A DNA stretch of 64,000 nucleotides from Flavobacterium psychrotrophum (lineage in GTDB: Bacteria; Bacteroidota; Bacteroidia; Flavobacteriales; Flavobacteriaceae), in assembly GCF_003403075.1 (NCBI RefSeq), contig NZ_CP031557.1, forward strand, positions 2,480,001 to 2,544,000. The letters are read 5' to 3'. The notes under the pieces are model-generated. The model was not told where the DNA came from, did no database searches, and was given only the letters and a program-made list of their open reading frames with translations. Both the position numbers and the translations under genes were made by a program. Below, in pieces: positions 1-9,026 of the stretch; position 1 is the stretch's first letter; each line of letters starts with the position of its first letter.

Positions 1-307
1 GCGCGAAAACCCGCTTAAAGAAATTAACGGACAGCGTGTAATTATGCTTGAAGACTATCAGGCATCTGTTGCAAAAAACCTGTTGAGCGGCGAAGAAGAA
101 CAATTAGACTTCCCTAAGAGCGATGTACTTATTTACTATCTTGAAGATGGTACTAAAATATGCGCCCGCCCCAGCGGTACAGAACCTAAGATCAAATTCT
201 ATTTCAGCGTGAATGATAAGCTGGATGATGTTGCAAACTTTAAGCGTGTTGAAGAAGCGCTTGACCAAAAAATCAAGAATATTGTAGAGGAACTTGACCT
301 CAAATAA
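1..307 (+). CDS. Phosphoglucomutase/phosphomannomutase family protein (C-terminal fragment)
   Basis: This is the 3' end of a gene that begins before the window; the frame is open from base 2 to the TAA at 305-307. The visible part is the C-terminal domain of the alpha-D-phosphohexomutase family. It carries the signature RPSGTEPKIKFY near residues 70-80 of the fragment, the loop that binds the phosphate of the sugar substrate. Enzymes of this family interconvert 1- and 6-phosphosugars in the cytoplasm. The catalytic serine loop and the metal-binding loop lie outside the window, so the exact substrate (glucose, mannose or mixed) cannot be decided. The ABC exporter gene starts only 4 bases after the stop, so the two are probably co-transcribed. 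Confidence 0.85.
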   Translation, partial: RENPLKEINGQRVIMLEDYQASVAKNLLSGEEEQLDFPKSDVLIYYLEDGTKICARPSGTEPKIKFYFSVNDKLDDVANFKRVEEALDQKIKNIVEELDLK

Positions 308-311
308 TTAA

Positions 312-2141
312 ATGAGTGATTATAAAAAAATAGCGCGCTTAGCACTGCCTTATAAAAAGTATATTATTTTAAATATATTTTTTAACGTGCTAAGCGCGTT
401 TTTCAGCACCATATCGCTGATAGCTGTTATACCGGTACTAAAAGTAATTTTTGAAGACAACAAGGTTATACTTGAAAAACCTGTTTTTACAGGATGGGAT
501 TCTTTTACAAAATATCCTGAGCAATACCTTAACTATATACTTACCACGCAAATAAATGAGCATGGTACTTTTAATGTACTTATGTTCATTATAGGTATTA
601 TCATTACTATATTCCTGCTAAAAAATCTTACCAGTTATCTTGCGGTATACTTTATTACCTACCTGCGCAACGGCCTTATTAAAGATATCAGGGAAGCCAT
701 GTATGCTAAGATAGTAAGGCTGCCTGCTTCATACTATTCGGCTACAACAAAAGGCGATGTTATAGCAAGGCTTACCACAGATGTTAACGAGATAAGTAAC
801 TCTTTGCAAAACATCCTAGAAATGGTTGTTAAAGAGCCTTTAACAATTATTTTTACGTTAGGTACCATGCTGGTACTTAGTCCTAAGTTAACGCTGTTTG
901 TATTTATATTTATTCCTCTTGCCGGATTTTTAGTTTCGCGCGTGGGCAAAAGCCTTAAAAAGAAATCGATGCTGCTGCAAAAGGAACAAGGCGAAGTACT
1001 GTCTGTATTGGAAGAAACCATAAGCGGGTTGAAGATCATTAAATCTTTTACGGCCGAAAATATTTTTAGTAAAAAATTCAACACCACCAGCGACAGGCTT
1101 TTTGAGCACAGTAATACCGTAGCAAACCGCCAGAATCTTGCATCGCCAATGAGCGAGTTTTTGGGTATTGTTATTATATCTGTACTGCTTATATATGGAG
1201 GTTATCTGGTATTTCAGGATAAAAGTATGGAAGCCGGATTCTTTTTAGGCTATATATTAATGGCATACAACATTCTTACCCCTGCTAAAGATATTTCTAA
1301 GGCCAGTTACGGTCTTAAACGCGGTACAGCATCTGCAGAGCGTATCGTTCAGATACTGGAAGCTGAAGTTTCTATAGATGATCATCTTAAAGCGGTAGAA
1401 AAAGAATCGTTTGATAGCGGTATAAGCATTGAGAACATAACCTTTGGGTATGACGAAAGCAAAAACGTACTGACCGATTTTTCACTCCACGTGCCAAAAG
1501 GCCAGACTGTAGCCCTTGTAGGCCAGTCAGGCTCAGGTAAAAGTACAGTAGCTAACCTGCTTACACGTTTTTATGATGTAAATAACGGTGCCATTAAAAT
1601 TGATGGTGTAGACATAAAAGACATGAAACTGAATAACCTGCGCGGTATGACCGGTCTGGTAACTCAGGATAGTATACTCTTTAATGATACTGTAAAGAAC
1701 AATATGCTTATAGGCCGCCCTACAGCAAGCGATGAAGAAATTATTGAAGCGCTTAAGGTAGCCAATGCCTATGAGTTTGTAGAAGGCCTGGAACACGGGA
1801 TAGATACTAACATAGGCGATGGTGGCGGTAAACTATCCGGTGGGCAAAAACAACGCCTGAGCATTGCACGAGCGGTACTTAAAAACCCGCCGATAATGAT
1901 ACTCGACGAGGCTACCTCTGCACTGGACACCGAAAGCGAGCGCCTGGTACAGGAAGCACTGGACAACATGATGCAAAACCGCACATCTGTAGTGATAGCC
2001 CACAGGCTAAGTACCATACAAAAAGCCGATAAGATCGTAGTTATGAAACATGGCCGCATTGTAGAACAGGGCACTCATGACCAGCTTATTGCACTTCAGG
2101 GTACATACAACAGACTTGTAATGATGCAGTCTTTTGAATAG
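312..2141 (+). CDS. ABC exporter, fused permease and ATPase (MsbA-like)
   Basis: This 609-residue half-transporter has an N-terminal transmembrane domain with about six hydrophobic helices (residues 15-330) and a C-terminal ATPase. Walker A is GQSGSGKST near residue 403, the ABC signature LSGGQKQR near 507, Walker B IMILDEAT near 527 and the H-loop histidine (AHR) near 560. The arrangement fits homodimeric exporters of the inner membrane such as MsbA, which flips lipid A core, and multidrug exporters. The sequence alone does not fix the substrate. It follows the mutase gene by 4 bases and is followed by a 200-bp spacer with a terminator hairpin at 2281-2310. Confidence 0.9.
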   Translation: MSDYKKIARLALPYKKYIILNIFFNVLSAFFSTISLIAVIPVLKVIFEDNKVILEKPVFTGWDSFTKYPEQYLNYILTTQINEHGTFNVLMFIIGIIITIFLLKNLTSYLAVYFITYLRNGLIKDIREAMYAKIVRLPASYYSATTKGDVIARLTTDVNEISNSLQNILEMVVKEPLTIIFTLGTMLVLSPKLTLFVFIFIPLAGFLVSRVGKSLKKKSMLLQKEQGEVLSVLEETISGLKIIKSFTAENIFSKKFNTTSDRLFEHSNTVANRQNLASPMSEFLGIVIISVLLIYGGYLVFQDKSMEAGFFLGYILMAYNILTPAKDISKASYGLKRGTASAERIVQILEAEVSIDDHLKAVEKESFDSGISIENITFGYDESKNVLTDFSLHVPKGQTVALVGQSGSGKSTVANLLTRFYDVNNGAIKIDGVDIKDMKLNNLRGMTGLVTQDSILFNDTVKNNMLIGRPTASDEEIIEALKVANAYEFVEGLEHGIDTNIGDGGGKLSGGQKQRLSIARAVLKNPPIMILDEATSALDTESERLVQEALDNMMQNRTSVVIAHRLSTIQKADKIVVMKHGRIVEQGTHDQLIALQGTYNRLVMMQSFE

Positions 2142-2204
2142 ATTATCAGGATTTTATAATATTGGAATTTTGGGTAGTTCGAGTAGTTGATGCTCCGGAA
2201 TCTT

Positions 2205-2254
2205 TGTCATTCTGAGCGCAGCGCAGCGAAGTCGAAGAATCTCAATGTAACTAA
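2205..2254. repeat. Intergenic GTCATTCTGAGC-type repeat fragment
   Basis: The spacer after the ABC exporter holds a GTCATTCTGAGCGCAGCG stretch followed by GAAGAATCTCA. The same words (GTCATT followed by a GA-rich stretch and AATCTC) recur in other spacers of this window, at about 13359-13446 and 14656-14745. It is probably one half of a dispersed palindromic intergenic element. No reading frame is evident. Confidence 0.5.
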
Positions 2255-2280
2255 TACCAAAAGAAAATAACAATTGATTA

Positions 2281-2310
2281 ATAGCCGCAGGTTTTGCGGC
2301 TATTTTTTTT
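2281..2310 (+). terminator. Intrinsic terminator after the ABC exporter
   Basis: A perfect 9-bp stem (ATAGCCGCA, 2281-2289, with TGCGGCTAT, 2295-2303) closes a 5-base loop and runs into eight T residues (2303-2310). It would end plus-strand transcription of the mutase/ABC unit, 35 bases before the HAD hydrolase gene. Confidence 0.85.
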
Positions 2311-2345
2311 AGGCGTAACTTTAAACTTTCAATACATTTAATTAC

Positions 2346-2969
2346 ATGCCTAAAAAAGCCATAATCTACGATCTTGACAATACTATTTTCCCTGTAAGTG
2401 CCATTGGCGATAAGCTTTTTGGACCGCTGTTCGACCTTATACAAAGTTCAGGACAATATAATGAGAATATGGACACCATTCGCTACGCCATTATGCGCAC
2501 ACCTTTCAGGCTTGTAGCGGCACGCAATAACTTTAGCGATGACCTTACCCAAAAGGGCATTGAACTTCAGGAAACGCTCGCTTACAGCGAACCTATAGAT
2601 ACGTTTGAAGATTACCCCGAAGTAAAGAACATTTCCGCAGAGCGCTTTCTGGTTACTACCGGCTTTGATAAAATGCAGCGCAGCAAAATAGAACATTTAG
2701 GCATTACTGGCGACTTTAAAGAAATTCATGTCGTTAACCCTACCCTTACCAATAAAAAGGAAGTTTTTAAAAGTATACTGGAACGCAACGGATACACACC
2801 CGATGAAGTTTTAGTTGTGGGCGACGATCCCGAAAGCGAAATTGCAGCCGCAAAGGCCCTGGGCATAGCTACCGTACTGTATGACAAGTATGATAATTTT
2901 AGTGTTGATGATGCAGATTACAAAATAAACCATTTTGCCAGCCTTAAGGATATTTACCTAAATTCGTAA
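2346..2969 (+). CDS. HAD-superfamily hydrolase
   Basis: The 207-residue protein has the HAD catalytic motif DLDNT with the nucleophile Asp9 and the acid/base Asp11. A threonine of motif II follows in LVTTGF, and the late acidic motif VVGDDPESEI near residue 155 binds Mg2+. These features mark a phosphoaspartate-forming phosphatase of the haloacid dehalogenase superfamily, probably cytoplasmic because no signal peptide is present. Related proteins act on small phosphorylated metabolites; the substrate cannot be told here. The gene follows a strong terminator, so it should have its own promoter. It is separated by one base from the next gene and is likely co-transcribed with it. Confidence 0.85.
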   Translation: MPKKAIIYDLDNTIFPVSAIGDKLFGPLFDLIQSSGQYNENMDTIRYAIMRTPFRLVAARNNFSDDLTQKGIELQETLAYSEPIDTFEDYPEVKNISAERFLVTTGFDKMQRSKIEHLGITGDFKEIHVVNPTLTNKKEVFKSILERNGYTPDEVLVVGDDPESEIAAAKALGIATVLYDKYDNFSVDDADYKINHFASLKDIYLNS

Positions 2970-2970
2970 T

Positions 2971-3669
2971 ATGTACATCAGTAACAACGATATTAAGCTA
3001 CCCGCGCCCGACACTATAGTCTGGAAATACCTGGATCTTTCTAAGTTTCTGGATATGCTGCTGTGTAAACAAATGTTTATGTCTCGGTCTGATAAGTTTG
3101 AAGACCAGTATGAAGGTACATTTAGCGAACCAACTTTTGAGGAGCTTAAAAAAATATCGGCTAATAATCCTGAGTTTTTAGACAATTACAAGAGCCATCG
3201 CAAAAATGTAGTAATAAGCAGCTGGCACATTAATGAATATGAGAGCTATGCCATGTGGCAGATCTTTACAAAGAATAATGAAGGCCTGGCCATACAAAGC
3301 ACCATAAAACGCCTACAGGACGCTATGGGGCCTGAAAATCGTTATGACCAACATATTGGCGAGGTAGAATATATCGACTATAAAAAAGAATACATCCCGT
3401 TTGATAATAACTTTTTCCCGTTTCTGTTCAAGCGAAAAAGTTTTCAGTATGAACGTGAGGTTCGTGTAATTTCTGACCTTACTCAGAACAATATATCCAT
3501 ACACGAAGGGCTTAAGGTTAATGTAGACATCAATAAACTTATTGAGAAAATATACATTCACCCAAAATCAGAGAACTGGTACAAAAACCTTGTCATACAA
3601 CTAATGCAGCAACTTGGTTTTGATTTTGAAATTGAAAAATCTGACCTTGAAAGCGATATACTTATTTAA
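2971..3669 (+). CDS. DUF2971-like protein of unknown function
   Basis: This 232-residue soluble protein starts one base after the HAD gene stop. It resembles the DUF2971 family: an early segment about a residue set that is turned on (LDLSKFLDMLLCKQMFMSRS), a DKFEDQYEG box around residue 45, a W-H and Y-A-M-W-Q-I-F segment around residues 75-95, and FKRKSFQYEREVRV near residue 155. The function of DUF2971 proteins is not established; members are often found near mobile or defence genes, but nothing like that is nearby here. No signal peptide or membrane segment is seen. The likely link is only translational coupling with the HAD phosphatase. Confidence 0.65.
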   Translation: MYISNNDIKLPAPDTIVWKYLDLSKFLDMLLCKQMFMSRSDKFEDQYEGTFSEPTFEELKKISANNPEFLDNYKSHRKNVVISSWHINEYESYAMWQIFTKNNEGLAIQSTIKRLQDAMGPENRYDQHIGEVEYIDYKKEYIPFDNNFFPFLFKRKSFQYEREVRVISDLTQNNISIHEGLKVNVDINKLIEKIYIHPKSENWYKNLVIQLMQQLGFDFEIEKSDLESDILI

Positions 3670-3711
3670 GCCTTAAAGTTTTTAAAGTCATAAAGTCGAA
3701 AGCACCTAGCA

Positions 3712-5082
3712 TTAATGCTTTATATCCTGTACTTCTTGTGGGTCGTGCTTGTGCCTGAACATTATGGCAAACGCAATGGCTATAACAAGCGCATAAGCTG
3801 CAAAAGACAACCATATGTTATGCCAGTCTTTCATCATTACAGGGCTGCTAAAAGCGCCATTTGTTATACTTATACCCTTACTTTCTATAAATCCGAGCAT
3901 ATGGGCATTATCCGGTGTGGTCTCTAAGAATGAAGATAAGCCACTGGCATCTGTAAAAGATTTAGTAAAATACTTATCAATAACCCATCCCGCCGTAAAA
4001 CTACCAATGATGGCTCCAAAACCATTGGTCATCATCATAAAGATACCCTGTGCAGATGAGCGTATTTTAGGGCTTGTGGTAGTTTCTATAAACAGTGAGC
4101 CTGAGATATTAAAGAAGTCGAACGCCATACCGTAAACAATACATGAAAGTATAATCATCCAAAGGCCGGTTACAGGATCGCCAAAGGCAAACAGGCCAAA
4201 ACGAAGTACCCAGGCCAGCATACTAATAAGCATAACCTGCTTGATACCAAAACGCTTAAGGAAGAAAGGAATGGCAAGGATAAATAATGTTTCAGAGAAT
4301 TGTGAGATAGACATTATGATAGTAGAATATTCTACCACAAAAGAATCGGCGTATTTAGGAAAATCTTTAAACTCACTTAAAAACACGTCGCCATAAGCAT
4401 TAGTAAGTTGTAACGCACCGCCAAGAAACATAGCGAATATAAAGAAAAGCGCTGTTTTATAAGTGGCAAAAAGCTTGAAAGCCTCAAGGCCTAATGTTTC
4501 TACTAATGTAGCATTTCGGGTAGCATTTTGCGGTTTACATGGTGGCAGCGTAAAGGCATAAAGGCCAAGGCCTATAGCGGCTATACCAGCAATGTAAAAC
4601 TGATATTCGGTAGCTTTGCTTCCCGTAAGGTTAGTTATCCACATGGCTGCTATAAAGCCAAGCGTACCCCAAACCCTGATGGGTGGAAAATCTTTTACTA
4701 CATCTCCCCCATTGTTCTTTAAAACAGTATATGATATTGAGTTACTTAATGCTATAGTAGGCATATAACAGCACATAGCTGCCAGCATAACCCATATAAA
4801 ATCTGACGGTGTAGTAACCTGCGGAATGTAAAACAAAATACCTGCATAAAGTATATGCAATGCGCCATATAGTTTTTCGGCATTTATCCATTTATCTGCA
4901 ATAATACCTGTAAGTGTAGGCATAAATACAGAGGCTAACCCCATAGTACTAAAAACAAGTCCAAACTGGGTACCCTCCCACTGTTTAGTACCAAACCAGT
5001 AATTTGCAATTGTGATAAGCCATGCTCCCCAAACAAAAAACTGAAGGAAACTCATTAAAACAAGGCGGTTCTTAATACCCAT
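3712..5082 (-). CDS. MFS transporter, NupG-like nucleoside permease
   Basis: The 456-residue protein is almost entirely hydrophobic, with about twelve membrane spans, as in the major facilitator superfamily. The N-terminus (residues 1-30, with FFVWGAWLITIANYW) and the RVWGTLGFIAAMW segment near residue 136 are typical of the nucleoside:H+ symporter (NupG/XapB) family. It probably imports nucleosides or a related small solute across the inner membrane. Substrate assignment is by family resemblance only. The gene lies 112 bases downstream of porQ on the same strand; a hairpin sits in that spacer (5128-5154). It converges on the DUF2971-like gene. Confidence 0.8.
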   Translation of the reverse strand: MGIKNRLVLMSFLQFFVWGAWLITIANYWFGTKQWEGTQFGLVFSTMGLASVFMPTLTGIIADKWINAEKLYGALHILYAGILFYIPQVTTPSDFIWVMLAAMCCYMPTIALSNSISYTVLKNNGGDVVKDFPPIRVWGTLGFIAAMWITNLTGSKATEYQFYIAGIAAIGLGLYAFTLPPCKPQNATRNATLVETLGLEAFKLFATYKTALFFIFAMFLGGALQLTNAYGDVFLSEFKDFPKYADSFVVEYSTIIMSISQFSETLFILAIPFFLKRFGIKQVMLISMLAWVLRFGLFAFGDPVTGLWMIILSCIVYGMAFDFFNISGSLFIETTTSPKIRSSAQGIFMMMTNGFGAIIGSFTAGWVIDKYFTKSFTDASGLSSFLETTPDNAHMLGFIESKGISITNGAFSSPVMMKDWHNIWLSFAAYALVIAIAFAIMFRHKHDPQEVQDIKH

Positions 5083-5127
5083 ATAGTGCTGTATGTATTA
5101 ACATTTAATTAACGGAGGTAAAACTAT

Positions 5128-5154
5128 CAATATTTTTCGGTTTTAAAAATATTG
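5128..5154 (-). promoter_or_regulatory. Hairpin between porQ and the MFS gene
   Basis: A 10-bp perfect inverted repeat (CAATATTTTT, 5128-5137, with AAAAATATTG, 5145-5154) flanks a 7-base loop. It lies 46 bases upstream of the MFS start codon. Outer partial arms (TAACATTTAA near 5099-5108 and TTAAATGTTA near 5161-5170) could extend it. It may be a weak terminator for porQ or an operator for the MFS gene; no clear T-tract favours termination. Confidence 0.35.
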
Positions 5155-5194
5155 CAGCCGTTAAATGTTACATCGTTAGCGTAAAAAACAGGAT

Positions 5195-6214
5195 TTATTG
5201 CAGATTTATCATCACACCAAAAAGGCTGGTGCTTGCCGCAAGGGTATAGCGAGAATAAGAATAATCAAAACGAAGCTTATTAAAGCGTACTGAGAACCCG
5301 GCTGAGATACCCGAAAAGCTTCGCTTATCTGTAATACTAAGCTCTGCACTACGGCGAAAGTTATACCCCGCCCTTATGTTAAACGATTTTCCCGGAAACA
5401 ATTCAGCCCCAAGTATTACGTGGCGCAGGGCATTATTAAAAAAAGAAACTTTTTCTTTTGTAACATTACCCTCAAGGTCTTCTGTGGCGCGGTTAGGGTT
5501 ACTAAACGCAATATTCCATTGTTGCAGGTTTTCGAGCGTTACATGCCAGCGGATTGGCACGTTCTCTACTTCCTGGCTTATACCGGCAATAACCTCTAAC
5601 GGAAGAGGCTCATTAGTACCGGCATAGGTTGTTAGCTGTGTACCTATGTTGCGCACAGCAAGCCCTATATTAATATCATTATCCTCGTCAATGTAAATAC
5701 CGCCTATATCAACTGCAGCGCCTATTGAGTTATAGCTTTCCAGTGTAGAAGAAATTAGTTTTGCATTAGCACCAATGTGGATATCAGTATATGGGATGTT
5801 GTAGGCATACCCAAAAGAAAGTGCTATTTCGCTGCCGCTGAATGTACCGGTTTTGGTTCCCATTTCATCATAACCTTCAAAGTCGCCATAATTTACATAG
5901 TTTACACCCATATGAAAGGTTTGCACATGCCTGTCATATGTATATGCATAGGCAGCTGTACCATAAGTAACCTCGCCAAAATAACTGCCGTAGTTGGCAG
6001 ATAGCTGGTTGCTCATTTCCGGGTTTATGGTAGCAGGATTATAAATAGCCTGGTTTACATCATAGTCATAGAGGGTAACAAGCTTGCCCCCCAGTGCTGC
6101 CTGTCGTGGCGATGTAACAAGGTTTAAGAACTGGTAGGTATACTTACCACCTATCTGGCCGAAAGATGCCGTGGCGGCAAGCAAAAAAATTAAAAGGTAC
6201 CTGTTTTTAAACAT
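5195..6214 (-). CDS. porQ: Type IX secretion system protein PorQ
   Basis: This 339-residue protein has a signal peptide (residues 1-19, ending ATASFGQ) and then the family opening QIGGKYTYQFLNLVTSPRQA, with the ALGG and NQAIYNPA boxes of PorQ. The rest alternates short beta strands, as expected for an outer-membrane beta-barrel. PorQ works with the T9SS at the cell surface; in Porphyromonas it takes part in the attachment step with PorU, PorV and PorZ. Here it lies directly downstream of lon, but a terminator at 6273-6302 separates them, so it probably has its own promoter. The presence of several T9SS substrates farther along the window agrees with an active system. Confidence 0.88.
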   Translation of the reverse strand: MFKNRYLLIFLLAATASFGQIGGKYTYQFLNLVTSPRQAALGGKLVTLYDYDVNQAIYNPATINPEMSNQLSANYGSYFGEVTYGTAAYAYTYDRHVQTFHMGVNYVNYGDFEGYDEMGTKTGTFSGSEIALSFGYAYNIPYTDIHIGANAKLISSTLESYNSIGAAVDIGGIYIDEDNDINIGLAVRNIGTQLTTYAGTNEPLPLEVIAGISQEVENVPIRWHVTLENLQQWNIAFSNPNRATEDLEGNVTKEKVSFFNNALRHVILGAELFPGKSFNIRAGYNFRRSAELSITDKRSFSGISAGFSVRFNKLRFDYSYSRYTLAASTSLFGVMINLQ

Positions 6215-6272
6215 TCGAGTAATGGCGATTTTGCATACTATAACGCAGTTGCGAAGATATTATTTTTTAAAT

Positions 6273-6302
6273 AAAAAAACGGCTAAGAATTTTAGCCGTT
6301 TT
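6273..6302 (-). terminator. Terminator between lon and porQ
   Basis: An 11-bp perfect stem (AAAACGGCTAA, 6276-6286, with TTAGCCGTTTT, 6292-6302) closes a 5-base loop. The run of seven A at 6273-6279 gives a T-tract on the minus strand, so it ends lon transcription before porQ. Confidence 0.85.
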
Positions 6303-6383
6303 AAATTTTATGTAATACGCTTTTTAAGTCTAAACTACCAAACCTTATAAGATAGAAATAATTTAAACCCAATAGGTAAGCCC

Positions 6384-8834
6384 TTAGAGCGTTTTAGCAT
6401 TTTTAGCATCCTGATCAGTAATGGCATACTTAAGTACATCTCTCATATAACGCACATAATGAAAAGTAACACCTTCAAGGTATTCTGCTTTTATCTCATC
6501 AATGTCGCGTTTGTTTTCTTCGCAAAGGATGATTTCTTTAATACCGGCCCTCTTGGCAGCCAGTATTTTTTCTTTAATCCCGCCAACAGGAAGCACACGT
6601 CCGCGAAGCGTAATCTCGCCTGTCATGGCAAGGTTTTTCTTTACCCTTTTTTGGGTGAAAGAAGACACAAGAGATGTAAGCATTGCAACACCCGCACTTG
6701 GCCCATCTTTAGGCGTAGCACCTTCAGGCACGTGAATGTGTACATTATATTTTTCGATAACCTCTGGTTTTATACCCAGCTCTTCGGCGTTCGATTTTAT
6801 ATACTCCAGCGCCAGCGTGGCAGATTCTTTCATCACCGTACCCAAGTTACCTGTCATGGTCATGTTACCTTTGCCTTTGCTCAGTATCGACTCTATAAAA
6901 AGGATGTCTCCACCTACACTTGTCCAGGCAAGGCCGGTAACAACGCCGGCAACATCGTTATTTTCATAACGGTCGCGTTCCATTTTTGGTGCGCCAAGTA
7001 TTTTTATTACATCCTCATCTGTAAGCTTAACGCTGTACTCCTCCTCCATTGCTATACACTTCGCAACATTGCGTACTACTTTGGCAATTTGTTTTTCAAG
7101 ACCGCGTACACCACTTTCGCGCGTGTAGCCCGTAACTATCTTTTCAATTTGCTTTTTGCCTATTACAATATCTTTAGATGTAAGCCCATGTTCCTTAACC
7201 TGTTTTGGCACAAGGTGCTTTTTAGCTATTTCTACCTTTTCTTCAATGGTATAGCCCGTCATGTTTATTACTTCCATACGGTCGCGCAGTGCAGGCTGTA
7301 TGGTAGCCATATTGTTTGATGTGGCTATAAACATAACCTTACTAAGGTCAAAGCCCATTTCAAGGAAGTTATCATAAAACTCCTTGTTTTGCTCAGGGTC
7401 TAAAACCTCAAGAAGTGCAGACGATGGGTCGCCCTGGTTACCTGTGGCCAGTTTATCAATTTCATCAAGTACAAAAACAGGGTTGCTTGTACCCGCCTTT
7501 TTAAGGCTCTGGATAATGCGGCCCGGCATAGCACCAATGTATGTTTTACGGTGTCCGCGAATTTCAGCTTCATCACGGAGTCCGCCCAGTGATATACGGA
7601 TGTATTCCCTGCCCAGCGCTTCTGCAACCGACTTACCTATACTTGTTTTACCTACACCCGGAGGCCCATAAAGACACAGGATAGGCGATTTCATATCATT
7701 GCGCAGTTTAAGTACGGCAAGATATTCTATAATACGCTTCTTAACATCGTCAAGGCCATAATGGTCGCGGTGCAACACTTTATCGGCACGTTTAAGGTCA
7801 AAATTATCTTTACTGAATTCGTTCCATGGCAGGTCGAGCATCAGTTCAATGTAATTACGCTGAATGGCATACTCAGCAGCCTGTGGATTCATACGCTGCA
7901 TTTTTGACAGCTCTTTGTCAAATTGCTTAGCCGTTTTCTCGTCCCATTTCTTGGCTTTGGCCTTTACGCGCATTTCTTCCACTTCCTGGTCGTGACTAAC
8001 ACCGCCAAGTTCTTCCTGAATGGTTTTCATTTGCTGGTGCAAGAAGTACTCGCGTTGCTGCTGGTCGAGGTCAAAGCGCACTTTGCTTTGTATATCATTC
8101 TTAAGCTCCAGTTTTTGCAGCTCAAGGTTCATATAACGCAAGGTTTCCAGCGCACGGTCTTTAAGGTCGCTTATGGCTAACAGGTCCTGCTTTTCTTTTA
8201 CAGAAAGGTTCATGTTACTGGAAACAAAATTTACCAGGAATGAGTCGCTTTCAATATTTTTTATGGCAAAAGTAGCCTCAGTAGGAATGTTTGGACTCTC
8301 TTTTATAATTTGTATGGCAAGCTCCTTTATAGAATCTATGATGGTAGTAAATTCAGGATCTTTAAACTGCGGGCGCACCTCTTCAAACTCACGTGTTGAT
8401 GCACGCAGATAAGGCTGATCTGTAATTACCTCACTAATCTCAAAGCGCTTTTTACCCTGAATAATTACCGTAGTATTACCGTCGGGCATTTTAAGCACAC
8501 GCAGTATTTTTGCAACCGTACCTACCGTATTTATATCATCAGCACCCGGCTCTTCTACTGTTTCATCTTTTTGCGACACAACACCAATGATCTTGCTGTC
8601 GCCATTGGCATCATTAATCAGTTTTATAGATTTATCGCGCCCCGCCGTAATAGGAATTACAACACCCGGAAATAATACCATGTTACGCAGCGGAAGTATA
8701 GGAAGTGTTTCTGGCAGGGGCTCATTATTCATTTCCTCCTCATCCTCAGGAGTCATTAATGGAATAAGCTCTGCATCAGTATCAATCTCCTGAAGTGACA
8801 AACTGTCAATATTTAAAATTCTTTGTTTAGACAT
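6384..8834 (-). CDS. lon: ATP-dependent endopeptidase La (Lon)
   Basis: The 816-residue protein has the three Lon parts in order. An N-terminal substrate-binding domain begins near residue 40 (LPILPLRNMVLFPGVV), the AAA+ module has Walker A GPPGVGKTS near 389, and the C-terminal serine protease domain follows. The catalytic serine is Ser713 in KDGPSAGVAML, and Lys756 in GGIKEKILAAKRAG sits 43 residues later, the spacing known for the Lon Ser-Lys dyad. Lon degrades misfolded and regulatory proteins in the cytoplasm. Length and motifs are ordinary for the family. A terminator follows the gene at 6273-6302. Confidence 0.97.
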   Translation of the reverse strand: MSKQRILNIDSLSLQEIDTDAELIPLMTPEDEEEMNNEPLPETLPILPLRNMVLFPGVVIPITAGRDKSIKLINDANGDSKIIGVVSQKDETVEEPGADDINTVGTVAKILRVLKMPDGNTTVIIQGKKRFEISEVITDQPYLRASTREFEEVRPQFKDPEFTTIIDSIKELAIQIIKESPNIPTEATFAIKNIESDSFLVNFVSSNMNLSVKEKQDLLAISDLKDRALETLRYMNLELQKLELKNDIQSKVRFDLDQQQREYFLHQQMKTIQEELGGVSHDQEVEEMRVKAKAKKWDEKTAKQFDKELSKMQRMNPQAAEYAIQRNYIELMLDLPWNEFSKDNFDLKRADKVLHRDHYGLDDVKKRIIEYLAVLKLRNDMKSPILCLYGPPGVGKTSIGKSVAEALGREYIRISLGGLRDEAEIRGHRKTYIGAMPGRIIQSLKKAGTSNPVFVLDEIDKLATGNQGDPSSALLEVLDPEQNKEFYDNFLEMGFDLSKVMFIATSNNMATIQPALRDRMEVINMTGYTIEEKVEIAKKHLVPKQVKEHGLTSKDIVIGKKQIEKIVTGYTRESGVRGLEKQIAKVVRNVAKCIAMEEEYSVKLTDEDVIKILGAPKMERDRYENNDVAGVVTGLAWTSVGGDILFIESILSKGKGNMTMTGNLGTVMKESATLALEYIKSNAEELGIKPEVIEKYNVHIHVPEGATPKDGPSAGVAMLTSLVSSFTQKRVKKNLAMTGEITLRGRVLPVGGIKEKILAAKRAGIKEIILCEENKRDIDEIKAEYLEGVTFHYVRYMRDVLKYAITDQDAKNAKTL

Positions 8835-8980
8835 ATCGTGTTATAGGTCATTTTGTCATTATTAAAGATACAGATATAAAACAACAAAGCTAATCAATAT
8901 ACTGTTAATCTATTAATTAGCCCAATGTATCTGTACTGGCCCTTATGGCTTCCCCGTTATAAAACAAGTACTATGCCAAT

Positions 8981-9005
8981 AAAAAAATCCGCCTGAGCGG
9001 ATTTT
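8981..9005 (-). terminator. Terminator after the first repeat lipoprotein gene
   Basis: A 9-bp perfect stem (AAAATCCGC, 8984-8992, with GCGGATTTT, 8997-9005) has a 4-base loop. Seven A at 8981-8987 become a T-tract on the minus strand, just after the stop of the lipoprotein gene at 9027. Confidence 0.8.
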
Positions 9006-9026
9006 AAATCTATTTTGATGTCGTAG

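Noticed and set aside
6459..7319. Long plus-strand open frame inside the lon gene
   Set aside because: It lies opposite the conserved ATPase and protease domains of Lon, has a composition rich in Phe, Tyr, His and Cys, and shows no family motif; it is a shadow of lon.
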